Shown piece after piece: positions 20,553 to 32,081 of a stretch of 64,000 bases of DNA (the first letter of the stretch is position 1; each line of letters starts with the position of its first letter). The stretch covers positions 1-64,000 of the forward strand of contig JAZKJV010009789.1 of the NCBI GenBank assembly GCA_037367405.1, read 5' to 3'. The position numbers were made by a program, and so were the translations under genes. Source of the stretch: Ottelia alismoides. Its lineage: Eukaryota; Streptophyta; Magnoliopsida; Alismatales; Hydrocharitaceae. The notes under the pieces are model-generated. The model was not told where the DNA came from. It was given only the letters and a program-made list of their open reading frames with translations, and did not search any database.

Positions 20553-22562
20553 TGTTGGACATGCGAGCCCACAATGAGACATTATACAATAATGTTATTG
20601 CAAATATCATTCCCTGATATGAAATGAAGAATAAATAATTTTCATAATAGGTCCATTAGTAAAATTAAGGTTATGTACTATGGTCATCTTAGTGATCATA
20701 TAGTTGTTGATTCAATTATTGAATCATAGAGGCTGGTGCTTGGATGAATATCTATAGAGTTAGATTGAGGACTCATCATACACAGTCAAATTATTATCAA
20801 GAGAGGATCTCCAGCATGAGAAGGAGATGGCAATCCTTTCTCGGTTGATATGACCGACCTCTTGATGCAGGTCCTCTGCACAGGAATGGAGATTCAGAGG
20901 TGTCAGATTAGTTAGGTCAACGACTTGACTTAAAGAGATCGAGATAACCAAAGTCCTATAAGGTATGCTGTCATGTGATAGACACACATCCTCTGATCGG
21001 AGACATATGTGTTACAATATGTTTTAGTATGTACATTTCACAGACCAATAGGTTGATGACCTAACCAAGATCTATACATCGGCACATTGGTGTGCATGCA
21101 AGGGCATAGGAGTAATACGATCTCTCAAAGGGATCATACAGCTTTAGTTACTGAACCGGAAGACATGATCCAACTGATGAGATATTGGGAAGAATTAAAT
21201 TCCGTGCATGGTCATCTCGCTTTGGAAGCTTGACTGAAATTGTAGGTTTGATATATAATTTTGGAAAGTATATGATCAACACCTATGTATGATATAGCTT
21301 TTGGAATGTATATGATCAATACCAACTCCCAATAGTTGAGTGAGAATCTTAATGATAAAACCTTGAAGTAGACAGTGTAAATTAATTTAATACTTCATGT
21401 TTAATCGGGGTCATCCAACATGCAGGATGTTCAGGTATTAGGAATACCTGAGGGTGATGTAATCATAAATGATTGTATAACCATGACTCTTCCATTCCTA
21501 GGAACCGATGAAACAAGTCTGGATTTTAGTGACTCCTCTCAGTAGAGAAGTAATCTGATCTCGGTCCAAATATTGGACATTGATCTGAATGTGATTCAGA
21601 TGCAACGAGAAGATTAGATTTGCAGGGTTGATTTAATAAAGCATCTATGAGAGGTCTGCAACATCTGGATTTGAGATGTGATCTTAATATCCAAGTCACT
21701 ATATGTGGAACAATACAATCGCCCTGTCCTTATCTCCAAGTATTTGCGGAGAAAGCACATTTTCCTTGAAAGGATTCATGGATAATTTCATTGTTGATAT
21801 ATGTATCCCAGTATTGAGAAAGTGTATAACTAGATATGATTAAATTATCATGAATAATATGAATTTGATTCATATTATATGGAGATATAAGCTAATTAAA
21901 TGTGATTTGATTATCAAAGTTGTAAATAATATGAATGTGATTCATATTATTTGGGCACATGAGAATATAGATCCAAGATGATTAAATGTGATTTAATTAT
22001 CATGGATATTGAATAATGCAGATAACACTATTCATATTAATCATATATATTATAAATGTGATTTATAATATATAAGAGAGATCTATTTGTAACTTACATT
22101 TGTTAACTAAACGTAGATGTGAATTGGATTCATATTGGACAATTAATTGAAAATGTAATTTACATTTATTTTGGGTTGTGAATGTAATTCACAATTTTCC
22201 AATAGCAAGATTGTAATATTCACAAAATATTTATGAATTATTTTTGTAGAATAATTTACAATAAGTGTTGTTGTAAATCTTGGAGATTTCCATGGAATAA
22301 TGTAATCTCATGAGATTACATGAGATTGCCACCAACTCCCATATTATGGAAGGAGGCAATCTTCATTTCATAATCTCCATGTTTGATTGATTTAATTTGG
22401 GATTAATTTGTATTGATTTTTCAATATATATTTAATCTAAATTAAATTAATTATTCTTGTGTTTTTACAACAAAGAATCTTGGCCTTTGAAAATAACACA
22501 AATCAATCTCAACCATAGCTTGTGTGTAGTCCATGGATTGAGATCCATGGACTCCTAAACCC

Positions 22563-22569
22563 TATATAA
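22563..22569 (+). promoter_or_regulatory. TATA box of copia LTR E
   Basis: TATATAA, in the context CCTATATAAGAAGAGGCACC. The same context is kept in solo LTR J (minus strand, 59331-59350) and partly in both LTRs of H (minus strand, near 43388-43402 and 51287-51300). Transcription should start some 30 bases downstream, which puts the CT-rich run in the RNA leader. Confidence 0.65.
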
Positions 22570-22616
22570 GAAGAGGCACCCCTTGCTCTTCTTGGTTACA
22601 CAGGTTGTGAACAACG

Positions 22617-22670
22617 ACTCTCTCTCTCTCTCAATCTCTACATGCCCTCTCTCTCTCTCTCTCTCGACAT
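22617..22670 (+). repeat. CT-rich microsatellite in copia LTR
   Basis: Two runs of alternating C and T separated by a short spacer, downstream of the TATA box. The H LTRs have equivalent runs as GA on the plus strand (43303-43351 and 51199-51250), so the tract is an original part of this LTR family that has changed length. Confidence 0.7.
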
Positions 22671-23145
22671 GGGGTCGTCCACATGATGACATAGAGAAAA
22701 TCGTCGTCGTCGCCACGCTGTTGTGTCACCACTTCAACTGGTCGGGATATCCGTCTCCTTTGGTACGATTGCTCATGAAGAAGACGTCAAATCTCATGAG
22801 ATGAGATTAGAAGATTTGTTGCTTGGATCATAAACATGGATTGTGAGAAGCACGTGCCTCATCCACATGCTCGGAAGTGTCTTCTCCGTCAGATCGAACT
22901 TGAGATAGGAGGCCTCTTAGTTTAGAGACTCGATCACAATCACACTTCAAGAGGTAACCCTAATTCTTGTTTGTAGTTTAGATGAAATGATCTGAGAAGT
23001 GTTCTTGGATCATGTGGTTTAATCGCATGAAAATTTTTTAAATTCCGCTGCCATGAGTAACTAGTGTGGCTAGTCGCTTCGATAGCATATGATGCGATCC
23101 TCATACTTCCGTAATGTGCTTAACGATCTTACCATACCCTTCAAG

Positions 23146-23161
23146 TAGTATCAGAGCCATA
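23146..23161 (+). other. Primer-binding site of copia E
   Basis: TAGTATCAGAGCCATAGG starts two bases after the LTR. It matches the usual copia site TGGTATCAGAGC, complementary to initiator methionine tRNA, with one change near the start. Element G has the intact version at 54776-54791. Confidence 0.85.
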
Positions 23162-25084
23162 GGTCGGAGGTTTTGTACACGATCCATAAACCTAGGATGA
23201 CTTGGACTCATTAGGATTTGTGAAATTTTTTATCACATTTCATTCACGAAGCCCTATTTTGTAATTATTTTTGGCTATGTTTAAAATTTTTAAACACTAA
23301 ATTATCACTTGGATTATGTTCTCCAACAAATAAGGAAACCGTGGGTTATGATTTTGCATGTATCCAATGTTTCAGGGATAGCGAATCTTGATGTAATTAA
23401 AGGGTTAATTACTTTTTTGAAATGCCTATAAATGCATGCAAATCACTTAGGTATTGTTTTAAATCAAATTAACAAACTTTGAAAACTTATTTTGCAAGAT
23501 TTGGATTTAAATTGATTAAAATATGCTAATTTTAGTAAGTGAGGATCAATGCTGGAAATTACTTTCCTATTCAAGAACGTTGTGATTGTCATTTAATCAA
23601 TTAGTGAAATAAATGACTTCATTTCCTCGAATAATTATGGATAGATATTTGTGAAATATTTGATGATGATTATTTCATTAAATGACATTGCCTTAACAAT
23701 TAATTGATTAGATATGATCTAGATCACAATTGGTTACTTAATCTACTTTCCAACAAACAAAGTTGCTTGAATAGGATTGTGAATTTATTTAGCAAATTTT
23801 CTTATAATCAAAATGGTTTTGATTATTACTATATGGTATAACTTTGGTTGAAAAACCAATTATCATCTCAAGTACATAATGGTCAATTTGGCATTATCCT
23901 AACTCGAGGCGGATATGGTGTCTAGTCGGGGAGCGTTGGGGTAGTAGGTTGCACCGTGTGCAATCTGACCCACTCCCGTCGATACTGGCCATGACAACGG
24001 GTAGGGAAAGGATAACACTAGAGAGATCATGATGTATTTTCTAATTATTAAAATTCAAAATAATACATATTTGAGATAATACTATAATTCAAGCAACAAT
24101 ATAGAATGCTATGTTAGATATTAATTGGATCATTAATTTAATATGATTAGATTAATTGGAATCCAATTAAAATTAAAACACTCCATTATGAATAAAGTTG
24201 TTATTTCCCTTGGAATATTTAATCATAATGAATATGATTCGTAATGATTAATTAGAATTTGAACATGATATGGAGTATGACATAAGGGACATCCATGGTC
24301 TTCCGTCAAGTCGAAGGGTTCCGTCACCAGGGATTGTATGTAGGAGATGCATGTCCGAAGTGACAGCTCATGCATGCAAGGGCATCTAGATCAGGCTCTT
24401 TGCTTCTCGAAAGAGTAAGGCCATATGCGTAGTGACCCCAATATCGGGTCCTCATATTATTATGGCGATATTCGATTTCGCAAAACGATGTCTAATCCTA
24501 TTGACAGTTGGTTTAATTAATGACGAGTCAACATCACCTTAGGGGTGGTTAGCCCGAGTGTTAAAGATCGAATTGGGAATGCAAGATGGACTTACAAGGC
24601 AGAATGTGTTATTGCTTCTTTTTATCTGAGTTACAGTTTCTCATATTATTATGATGTGACAATGATAAAAAAGGGGATCCCAGAACTGGCTTGAGATATA
24701 ATGGTAATTATATCTCTTACATTGAAAGTTATTAAGAGAATGAACTTTCAGTATTGACAAGGCAAGACAACTTTCATATAAAAATTCATAAATCAAAGTG
24801 AAATATATATTTACATTTTTTATACAAATTTCTTATTTCTTATAATCATTCATGGAAACCACTCAATACTATACTCAATAATAACCAGTAAAATATCATG
24901 CATTGGATCCATGATCGAGATATTGTACTTGTAGTTGGACACATAATGTATGTTGTTGCAATGTGCAAGTTTCCTCACATTAACAAGGAGTGATAATTTT
25001 AATAGACAATGGGACTTAAACCCTAGGGTTTGTATGTCTCTATAGTCTTGATCTCTCATCGAATGTACTTTGGAAGTGACATGT
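23162..25084 (+). other. Leader region of copia E
   Basis: About 1.9 kb with no usable open frame, collinear with the leaders of G (54792-56690) and H (50695-48700, minus strand). Blocks such as GGGATTGTATGT..GGAGA and ATATCGG.TCCTCATATTATT are found in all three. It may hold packaging signals; nothing more specific is visible. Confidence 0.6.
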
Positions 25085-25660
25085 CGATGATGATCGTAGT
25101 TGTCAAGCAATCCTTATAAAATCTAAGAAGATGTTTTGGCAAACATATGTGCTCTCGATATTTAATCATGAATGACATGGTTAACTGCATCATGCAGAAT
25201 GGTGGCTCTATGAGAGATGATGTATTCAAAATGTTTGAGTACCTACCCGAACTAAAGTATTTAAGAGTTAAGATGTATACAATGAGTGTCATCATTCTGT
25301 TATCTATACTCTAGTCATTCAAAATGTTTCAGAATATTCATATTGTAAGAGTTGAATGAAGCATGTATAATTGTTAAAATGCTCTTATATTGAAATCTTT
25401 TGAATTCAACATAAGAGATCCTTTGTCTTAACCAATGGTTGATTATAGATGAAGGAGCGCAGTGGAAGCAAGGGTTGGACCCAAGTAAGAAGGAAAGTCA
25501 AAGAGTTGATTGTACATATGTGACTTCCATATGGCATCCAAAGAGTTGGATGAATGCCAATACTGCAACAAGTCGATGTATTAATAGTATGACTATCAAG
25601 TCTATCTAGCCTCCTTAGAGAAGGACCTAGATAGTGCATCAGGGTAATCTATGTCTAATT
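25085..25660 (+). pseudogene. Gag remnant of copia E
   Basis: Plus-strand frames give MNDMVNCIMQNGGSMRDDVF and KMFEYLPELKYLRVKM; the same segment is read in H (minus strand, near 48680) as MNDMV.IMQNDGSIGDDVF and in G near 56715. It sits where copia gag lies. The usual CCHC knuckle can be followed only as a fragment (ECQYCNKS-like) near 25550. The call rests on position and on conservation of the frame in three copies. Confidence 0.55.
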
Positions 25661-26125
25661 TAATCATTGAAATTGACTTTCTTATTCGATAAGATCAAAG
25701 TCTAATAATTACATCATATTCTTCTAATAACACTTTTAATTGATTGCATATGTATTAGAAGATTAGTAAATTTGACCTTAAGGTTTAATAATCATTTACA
25801 TGGGAATTAATGCAATTGTTGCAATAATCTCCATTGGATAGATGAACTTCATGTTTTCAGTGGGAGAGCCCTTACTCTTAGAGAATGTCTCTATGACCTA
25901 GATATTAGAATACACTCATTGTTTATTTGTAAATGTTGGGAATAAACATGAATTCTGGAATAGATCTATAGTAAAGAGTTATGATGGATATATTTCAGAT
26001 AGTACTCTGACATCTAGAGGACTCTAATAAATTAGAAGATTAATGAATAGTTCATTAACATTTCTGATACTGAAAATTAAACCTTAACAAGATCAATAGG
26101 AGGATGAAGATCATTTGTCAAATGA
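25661..26125 (+). pseudogene. Gag end / protease region of copia E, heavily decayed
   Basis: Lies between gag and GAG-pre-integrase, where copia protease belongs. I could not find a DTG-type active site in any frame. Collinear sequence is present in G (57200-57690) and H (48200-47760, minus strand), so it is retrotransposon sequence and not a separate insertion. Confidence 0.45.
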
Positions 26126-26345
26126 TCTACCATCAAGCCTTGGACATATATCTGTTGATGAGATCAATAGACTAGCGAGAGATGAAATTTTAGATTGTCT
26201 GAAATTTCAAATCTTGCATACTTATGAATGTTGTATTCAAAGTAGAAAATTTTCAAAGCACACTTCTATGGGAATTGTGTAAGATGTCAAGGCATTCAAG
26301 ATCTCATACATATTGATGTTTGTGGATCATCTATCACAGTAAACA
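26126..26345 (+). pseudogene. GAG-pre-integrase domain of copia E
   Basis: One frame reads LGHISVDEINRLARDEILDC and then LKFQILHTYECCIQS, followed after a frame change by an IHIDVCGSS-like end. This is the pre-integrase zinc-finger segment of copia (LGHI-x-I-xRL, C-x-C, then LIHTDVCGP). It leads into the integrase catalytic core, which joins element DNA to the target. Confidence 0.8.
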
Positions 26346-26830
26346 TCAATGATATGTGATATATATTGATGATTATTTGTGATATGAGATTTCTTCCCTT
26401 CACCCTAGAAACCTTTGAAATGTTCAAAGATTTCACTATTTTGGTTTAGAACCAAATTTCGAAGGAAGATGAAAATGAATTTGATCTAATCTAGGTAGTT
26501 AGCACCTATTAGATGAATTCATGGAATACCATATGGAGAAAGGAATGTCATTCCTATCCCAATCCTCCTAATGTACCTTAACTCATTACAGTTGTAGGGA
26601 TATACAATTGATCATGTGTCATATGATTTGATCAATGTTGAATCTTAAAAAAATTACCTCTTAGTTTCCAGGTATATATGTAGTAGAGACTACAATATAT
26701 ACCCTTAATTAGGTTCCATGCAAGTAAGCTGGAATCTAGCACCAAAGAGTGCTGCTTCATTGGGAAAATAAAGGATGGTATTGGATACCTACTTTATGAC
26801 CTTGAGATTCTTAAAATATTTAATCTTTAA
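26346..26830 (+). pseudogene. Integrase core remnant of copia E
   Basis: Pieces in several frames: YILMIICDMRFLPF (family: YFITFTDDYSRYGYV), then a block around PNVPQL-type residues near 26575, then KLESSTKECCFIGKIKDGIG and YLLYDLEIL (family: KL-xRSxxCxFIGY-xxxKGYxxY). The catalytic Asp and Glu cannot be assigned with confidence because of frame changes. Confidence 0.75.
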
Positions 26831-27108
26831 GGATATGATTCTTAGAGAATGAGACTCTTGAGAATCAAGATGAAAATTAAGTAAAGGAACACATTGAATC
26901 TTGAGAAGATAATGAAGAAACTAAAAGGACAATTAAAGATGAAACACTAATACCACTTCAAATGTGTTTGAAGATGGATTCCACGTGTCATAGAAATCTG
27001 ACAATGATCTTACTTTATGTGATGAAGCTTCTGAAGATCATGACATGGAAATATGGATGTTATCATAAAAGTCTAAAGTAGACTACATATACAAGTGTTG
27101 TATATGGA
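26831..27108 (+). pseudogene. Integrase-RT spacer of copia E
   Basis: Decayed polyprotein linker between integrase and RT, acidic and rich in Glu/Lys. It is collinear with 46760-47000 of H (minus strand) and 58490-58766 of G. It ends at the hAT target duplication. Confidence 0.5.
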
Positions 27109-27116
27109 CTCTCGAG
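27109..27116. repeat. Target site duplication CTCTCGAG (left copy)
   Basis: Eight bases repeated at 28185-28192. Element H has a single version of the site (CCTCGAGGATCC context near 46725-46745, minus strand), which is the empty site. Confidence 0.85.
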
Positions 27117-28184
27117 TAGGGGTGCACATGGATCGGATAAAATCCGTAATCCGACCCAATCCGTTGTCATTGGATTGGATCGGTTTGGATTTAAAAGTTT
27201 AATGGATTGGATCTGATTGAAATTTTACAAATCCATTCTTTTATGGATTGGATCGGATTATTGTCAAAATCCAATCCGATCCAATCCGTTAATCCGTTAA
27301 TAAATAATAATATATACTACTTTATTTATTCTCTGTAAAGCATATTATATAGTACATTTTATTTGAAAGCTATGTGTAAATATACAAGCTAGTCTCTTTA
27401 TAACTTAAACATATTCCAATTCAAGTTTTACCACACACAACTTGATGGAAAACCCCTTATCTCACCCTACTAGTCGGTTTAGAAAAAAATAATACCTACC
27501 CGCATTGTCCTTCATGCCCTTCCAATTTTTCAAACGAAACAGACTTCTAAAGATAATAATACATAAGCCTAAACCCACTCAGGACCCATTACAAACAAAA
27601 CACTCACCTGCGCCACACACATCTCCACCCTCAGATGGACACATATATCCACTGGAGGTCGTCCTTGTCCTAGGTGTGCGCATACGCAGCCAGATGTTCT
27701 TTGCGCATGCACAGTTAGCTTGTTGTGGTTCATATTTGATATATACAAACTTGTAATTTTATTCAAAGTCAATATGATTCTTCTATGATTTCTGTGGATC
27801 ACAAGTATGCTATTTTTATTTAGTTATACAATGATCGGTTGTAATAAATTCATAACAAGCATATATGTTTTTTCTTTTCAAAAAAACTAAGTCAAATTGC
27901 TTTCTAAAAATTAAGTATTCTTTTCTTTACATTTATCCATAATCTCAATTTTAGAACTATGATTCGAACATCGAGTTTGACTATGCTACAAACTTAATCA
28001 TAGATTATGTGAGCATTAAAAATCCAAACCAATCCGATCCAATCTGTAATCCGGTGGATTGGATTGGATTGGATTTGCATGTTTAATGGATTGGATTGGA
28101 CTGGAAAAATAAAAAATCTGTTATGTGTGGATTGGACATGGATTAAGCCAAAATCCGATCCAATTCGATCCATGTGCACCCCTA
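27117..28184 (+). mobile_element. Non-autonomous hAT-type DNA element (1,068 bp)
   Basis: Both ends carry the same 19-base inverted repeat, TAGGGGTGCACATGGATCG, with an 8-base target duplication; both are hallmarks of hAT elements. The subterminal 150-200 bases on each side are filled with GGATTGGAT / ATCCAATCC motifs that pair with each other (27140-27300 against 28020-28170), typical of transposase-binding repeats. The largest frames (27505-27756 plus, 27569-27802 minus) show no hAT transposase motif, so it depended on an enzyme supplied elsewhere. Orientation is arbitrary. Confidence 0.88.
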
Positions 28185-28192
28185 CTCTCGAG
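28185..28192. repeat. Target site duplication CTCTCGAG (right copy)
   Basis: Second copy of the 8-base duplication flanking the hAT element. Copia RT sequence resumes directly after it (GATCCACCTATATGGGTAAG). Confidence 0.85.
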
Positions 28193-28582
28193 GATCCACC
28201 TATATGGGTAAGACCTATTAAGGTACGAATGGATCTTCAAGTGAAAGAGGGAACCTGGTGAGAAGGTAGAAACCTTCAAAGCACGGTTCGTAGCCATAAG
28301 CTACACGCCGAGGAGAAGACAAATGAGACTTGCTCTTCAGTAACCTTGCTTAAACCCATCCGGATATTGCTAACTTTAGATACACAACTTGACTATGACA
28401 TCTTCAAGATGTGTGTCAAGATTGCATTCCTCTATGAATACCTCTCTAAGGATATTCAAATGAAATAGCCCCAGGGCTTCGTGGTTGAGGAAAGCAAGGT
28501 GTGCAGGCTGAAGAATTCCATCTATGGACTCAAATAAGCTTCTTCTAGTTGGAACATTGGATTTGATGAAACTATAAATGTT
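28193..28582 (+). pseudogene. RT N-terminal half of copia E
   Basis: Frames give VKIAFLYEYLSKDIQMK, a stop, PQGFVVEESKVCRLKNSIYG, LK, a stop, AS and WNIGFDETI. This is the copia RT segment VKTAFLNGxLxEEIYMxQPxGF .. CKLKKSIYGLKQASRxW. The stops at 28466-28468 (TAG) and 28535-28537 (TAA) stand where the family has Gln. The xDD catalytic block that should follow is absent because gypsy LTR sequence starts here. Confidence 0.88.
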
Positions 28583-28623
28583 ATGAATCTCTATTTTATA
28601 AGTGTTTGTTAGGGGCTAGCAAA

Positions 28624-28638
28624 GGCAAGTATAGGGGG
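28624..28638 (+). other. Polypurine tract of R4
   Basis: GGCAAGTATAGGGGG precedes the LTR start CGATGAATCTCT (C instead of T at the first base). The flank CTAGCAAAGGCAAG matches CTAACAAAGCAAAG of element D, so a short piece of true internal gypsy sequence is present. Confidence 0.75.
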
Positions 28639-29827
28639 CGATGAATCTCTATTTCATCACCTTTATTCGCTTATTTTTGCCTTAAATCCTGATCTAAATG
28701 CATGTATATGTAATTTATTTGTGAAAAAACTTTCAATAATTCACAATAAATATTGTATAAATATTGTATAAAAGACTATACAAAATATTGTATTTATGAC
28801 AAAATAAAATAATAAATAAAATAAAAGAAAAATAATGAGGTCTCAAAGACATCGAGTGACCCTGCCCCCAAGACCTAGTCATCATGTTGACTTGGTCAGC
28901 AAGTAATAAAGTATGGGGAGATTGGGCGGCCAATTCTATAGAAAATACACTAAAAAATCTTAATTTTATAGGTCAATAATTATAGTTTGGGACCTATTTT
29001 ATTATCTATTTTTTACAAATCAAATCTATAAAATCTGAACATCACTATTCTACTTTAAAATACATAGAAAATTTAAAAATTTATTTAACTAAAAAATAAT
29101 GCACAATGTGCCAAGGACAAACAAAATACAAAATTGTAAAGAAAACATTGCTCACATGTATATTCTCCATTACAAACTCAAAATTCAGGAAAATCACCTT
29201 TATTGTTCATAAAATTAAATAAGCTAATTATTGAAGGTGATTCCATTCAGTTTGTAGCTAAGATGCAAAAGATAGATTTTGGACCTCCATTGTGCAATAT
29301 ACATGTATATTATATTCAACATATATATTCTTTATATTTTTCACTTTATTTTACTTTTATAAATTTGTGAATATTATGTAAAATATATGTACATAATTAA
29401 ACTAAAAGTGAATCCATTAATAATAAAATACAATAAATAATATAACTTAATGTATAGATAAAGTATACATTAACATACCTATGAGATGTATGTCTAATAT
29501 AAATTAAGTATATAAATAAATAAGTAAAATTACAGCAAAAATACCTAACTAGGTACTTAAATAAATTCATATTATATAAAATACCAATATATATTAATAA
29601 AATATAAAACACAAAATAAAATTAAATTACAAAAATATTTGTATGAATACATATAGATATACATGTAAAATGTGACATTTAGTAAAATAGCTTTTAAAAA
29701 TAAATAAAAATCGTAATTAAATACTACATAGCATTACAAATATATTTCATGTTTTAACAATAATTAATAAATTCATTTTTTATTTTTTATTGAATTTACT
29801 AAATTTTTACTTCATTCTTTCTTCTGT

Positions 29828-29845
29828 TTGGTCCACGTGGACCAA
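29828..29845. promoter_or_regulatory. G-box palindrome in gypsy LTR R4
   Basis: TTGGTCCACGTGGACCAA, a perfect 18-base palindrome with a CACGTG core, at the same place in the LTR as the one in R3. Confidence 0.6.
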
Positions 29846-29879
29846 CCAGAGGCAAGAGATTATTTACCGGTGGGTCAAT

Positions 29880-30960
29880 TATCCTTCTCTAGGTCCTCGC
29901 TGTGACAATCACCTACTCCTCTAATTTCCCCCATTTCTCATGCCTCCTCCTCGCCTCTATCATCCACGAGACCGACTCCAATCCATAGCCTCTTCGTCCT
30001 TGATCCTCGCCCATGCGAGAATATCCATCTACCACCTTCGATCATACTGCCATCTCTCCATACTTTTTGCCGAAGACCACCCTTACAAATATACCCTCGG
30101 TCATTTTCATTTTGGATCGCACCTCGACCAATGTAACCACCAGTGGAACTATCCATTGAGCTCCTAGTGACTATGGGGTTCTCTTCGGCCATTTGTGGTG
30201 TGCATAAGTTAGAGATGAGTTAGATCTAGTTTTACTATACCTCCCCTCCAGCAAGCTTCACCTACTCCAAGCTCCAGAGCTCGTCGAGATGCTAGGTACG
30301 TAACCTTATATTGCTTTTAGTTTCAGTAGTCTAAGTTTAGGTTCAGTTTCTCTGATCCATCACCGATTTAGCCTAATTTTGAAAAATTAAAATCATCAGA
30401 GCCTTCTGCTCCGGCACCAAATATAGAGTACCCGACCACTATTTCAACATCTATCTCCTTCATTATCTCCCCCCTCGTGCTTCTCCATAGAACCCCTATC
30501 TTTCCTCCACAATTCCTGCATGGAATCGCATCATCATAGATCCCTCTGCCACCTTCCTTGGAGCTCTCATCTCGCCACTCATCCCTTGCTTTTGTAGCTT
30601 CAATAGAGGTTCAAGGAGATAACCCTCGACTCCCATAACATCGTGGTGCAGGTATGCCATTATTAAATCCGCCTAGAAATCCATCCCAAGCTTTCAATCA
30701 AAGCTCCAAGGCTTCTCCAACGAACCTTTGACCCTTTCAATGCACCTGCAATGATGCACAAGGACGCCAGGAAGGAGGAGAGCCGTTCAACAAAAGAAGA
30801 GCAGACTAGGAGCATACAGGAGTGTCAAATCAAACTCACTAATGGCAAGTTCATCCCCTTTGTCCGTACCTTGTCTATGCCATTCAATCCAAGGCACGAC
30901 CTAGATCCAATCTGTGCCTTTGAGTATTTGACGTGAAGTCTTCCACGATTGCCAGATCTA
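29880..30960 (+). other. GC-richer middle of LTR R4, no recognised gene
   Basis: Copy-specific block, with open frames of 60-84 codons that I do not recognise (29938-30192 minus, 29940-30167 plus, 30751-30936 plus). A possible splice donor, CTAGGTACGTAAC, lies near 30290. It does not align by eye with the same part of R3. Confidence 0.4.
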
Positions 30961-32063
30961 TCACGTGGATCTCCCTCAACCCTCTGATCGCATGCAAAAT
31001 GGGGGTAATTTATTAATAAACCCCTGCTTTTTGTACGTTTAATATTTAGTACTGTAAATATTTTATAACATTATAAATTTTATGTTAAAATTGCAAGTGT
31101 ACCCCAAAGCGTCTTGTATATTACATATAGGTCAATTGCCACAACTCACGTGGTGTCGCACTTGAGTAGGCTATTTTGCATCCAAATCCCTCTGGCCTTG
31201 GATGTTTGTATTTAGTCCTATAATTTGTTATAAACATTTAAAACTTTATGGTATTTTCTTTTAACCTCCATACTTTATTTTTACTTACAAATATACCTCT
31301 ACTAGGCATGTATAATTAATTTTATGTATTTCAATTTGGATTAAATTGCTCACTTGCTCTATAAAATGTGCAAAAATGATTGATTGTGCTTTAGAATATG
31401 CTTATGCATGCTACAATTTTTATTTATCATTTAATTGCATTTTCAAATTAGTAAAAATCATTTTTGTGATATTTAGTCATTGTTAAGAGATAAAAATAAC
31501 AAATTGAAACATTTTTAAAAATTCCAAAAATATATATAGTAAATTACATTATAATATAGCTACAGACCTAAAATCACTAAAAATTATGAAAAGAAATTCT
31601 TGAAAATTAAAAACCTCTCAAACCCTAAAAAATTTAAAGGTATTTTAAAAATTATAAAAAATTGTTTTTTGCATTAGATTTATATATGTATTTACTACAT
31701 ATAAAAATTGTATTTGAGAAATTATAAACCTATTTACTATTTTTAATTAACAAATCAATATGGCTTATTTAATTAATCCCTAATTTGGGATATTTTGGAT
31801 TTTAAAAATAGATAAAAATTGGGGAAAATCCAAAAAAATTACCAGAAACAGAAGAAAATTTGAAAATCAAAATAATTTTTTATTGTAATATTTAAATATT
31901 TAGATATATTTATCATAAGAATACCGTATTTCTTATATACTCAAATATATATTATACATACTTATTACTATTCTTCATTAATATAAATACTTTAGAAAAT
32001 AAATAATTTAAAATAATATAATGGACTGTTCTCATTTGATTTTTTTTGATTTTTTTGTATATT

Positions 32064-32081
32064 TATATATATATATATATA
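32064..32081. repeat. (TA)n microsatellite
   Basis: A pure TA run in the AT-rich 3' part of LTR R4. Confidence 0.75.

Larger units (their letters stand above)
20553..23143 (+). repeat. Copia 5' LTR of E
   Basis: Starts TGTTGGACATGCGAGCCCAC and ends CCATACCCTTCA, followed by the primer-binding site; 2,591 bp. Three more copies or pairs of this LTR are in the window (G, H and J), all starting TGTTGGA. It has a TATA box near 22563, CT-rich runs at 22617-22670 and a short open frame at 22583-22804 kept in other copies. Such long LTRs are at the upper end for copia elements. Confidence 0.9.
20553..28582 (+). mobile_element. Ty1/copia retrotransposon E, 3'-truncated at a gypsy LTR
   Basis: Plus-strand element: 5' LTR, tRNA-Met primer-binding site, leader, gag, GAG-pre-integrase, integrase, then the first half of RT. 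Integrase before RT is the copia order. The RT stops at about 28582 and gypsy LTR sequence follows. A hAT-type element with its own target duplication sits between integrase and RT. There is no 3' LTR. All frames are broken. Confidence 0.85.

Noticed and set aside
20239..20627. Possible gene fragment in a less AT-rich stretch
   Set aside because: It falls in the middle part of the BC 5' LTR, just before the copia E insertion, with no recognisable product.
27505..27802. Transposase gene inside the hAT element
   Set aside because: The two frames of about 80 codons overlap on opposite strands and show no hAT dimerisation or catalytic motif; the element is too short for a full transposase.
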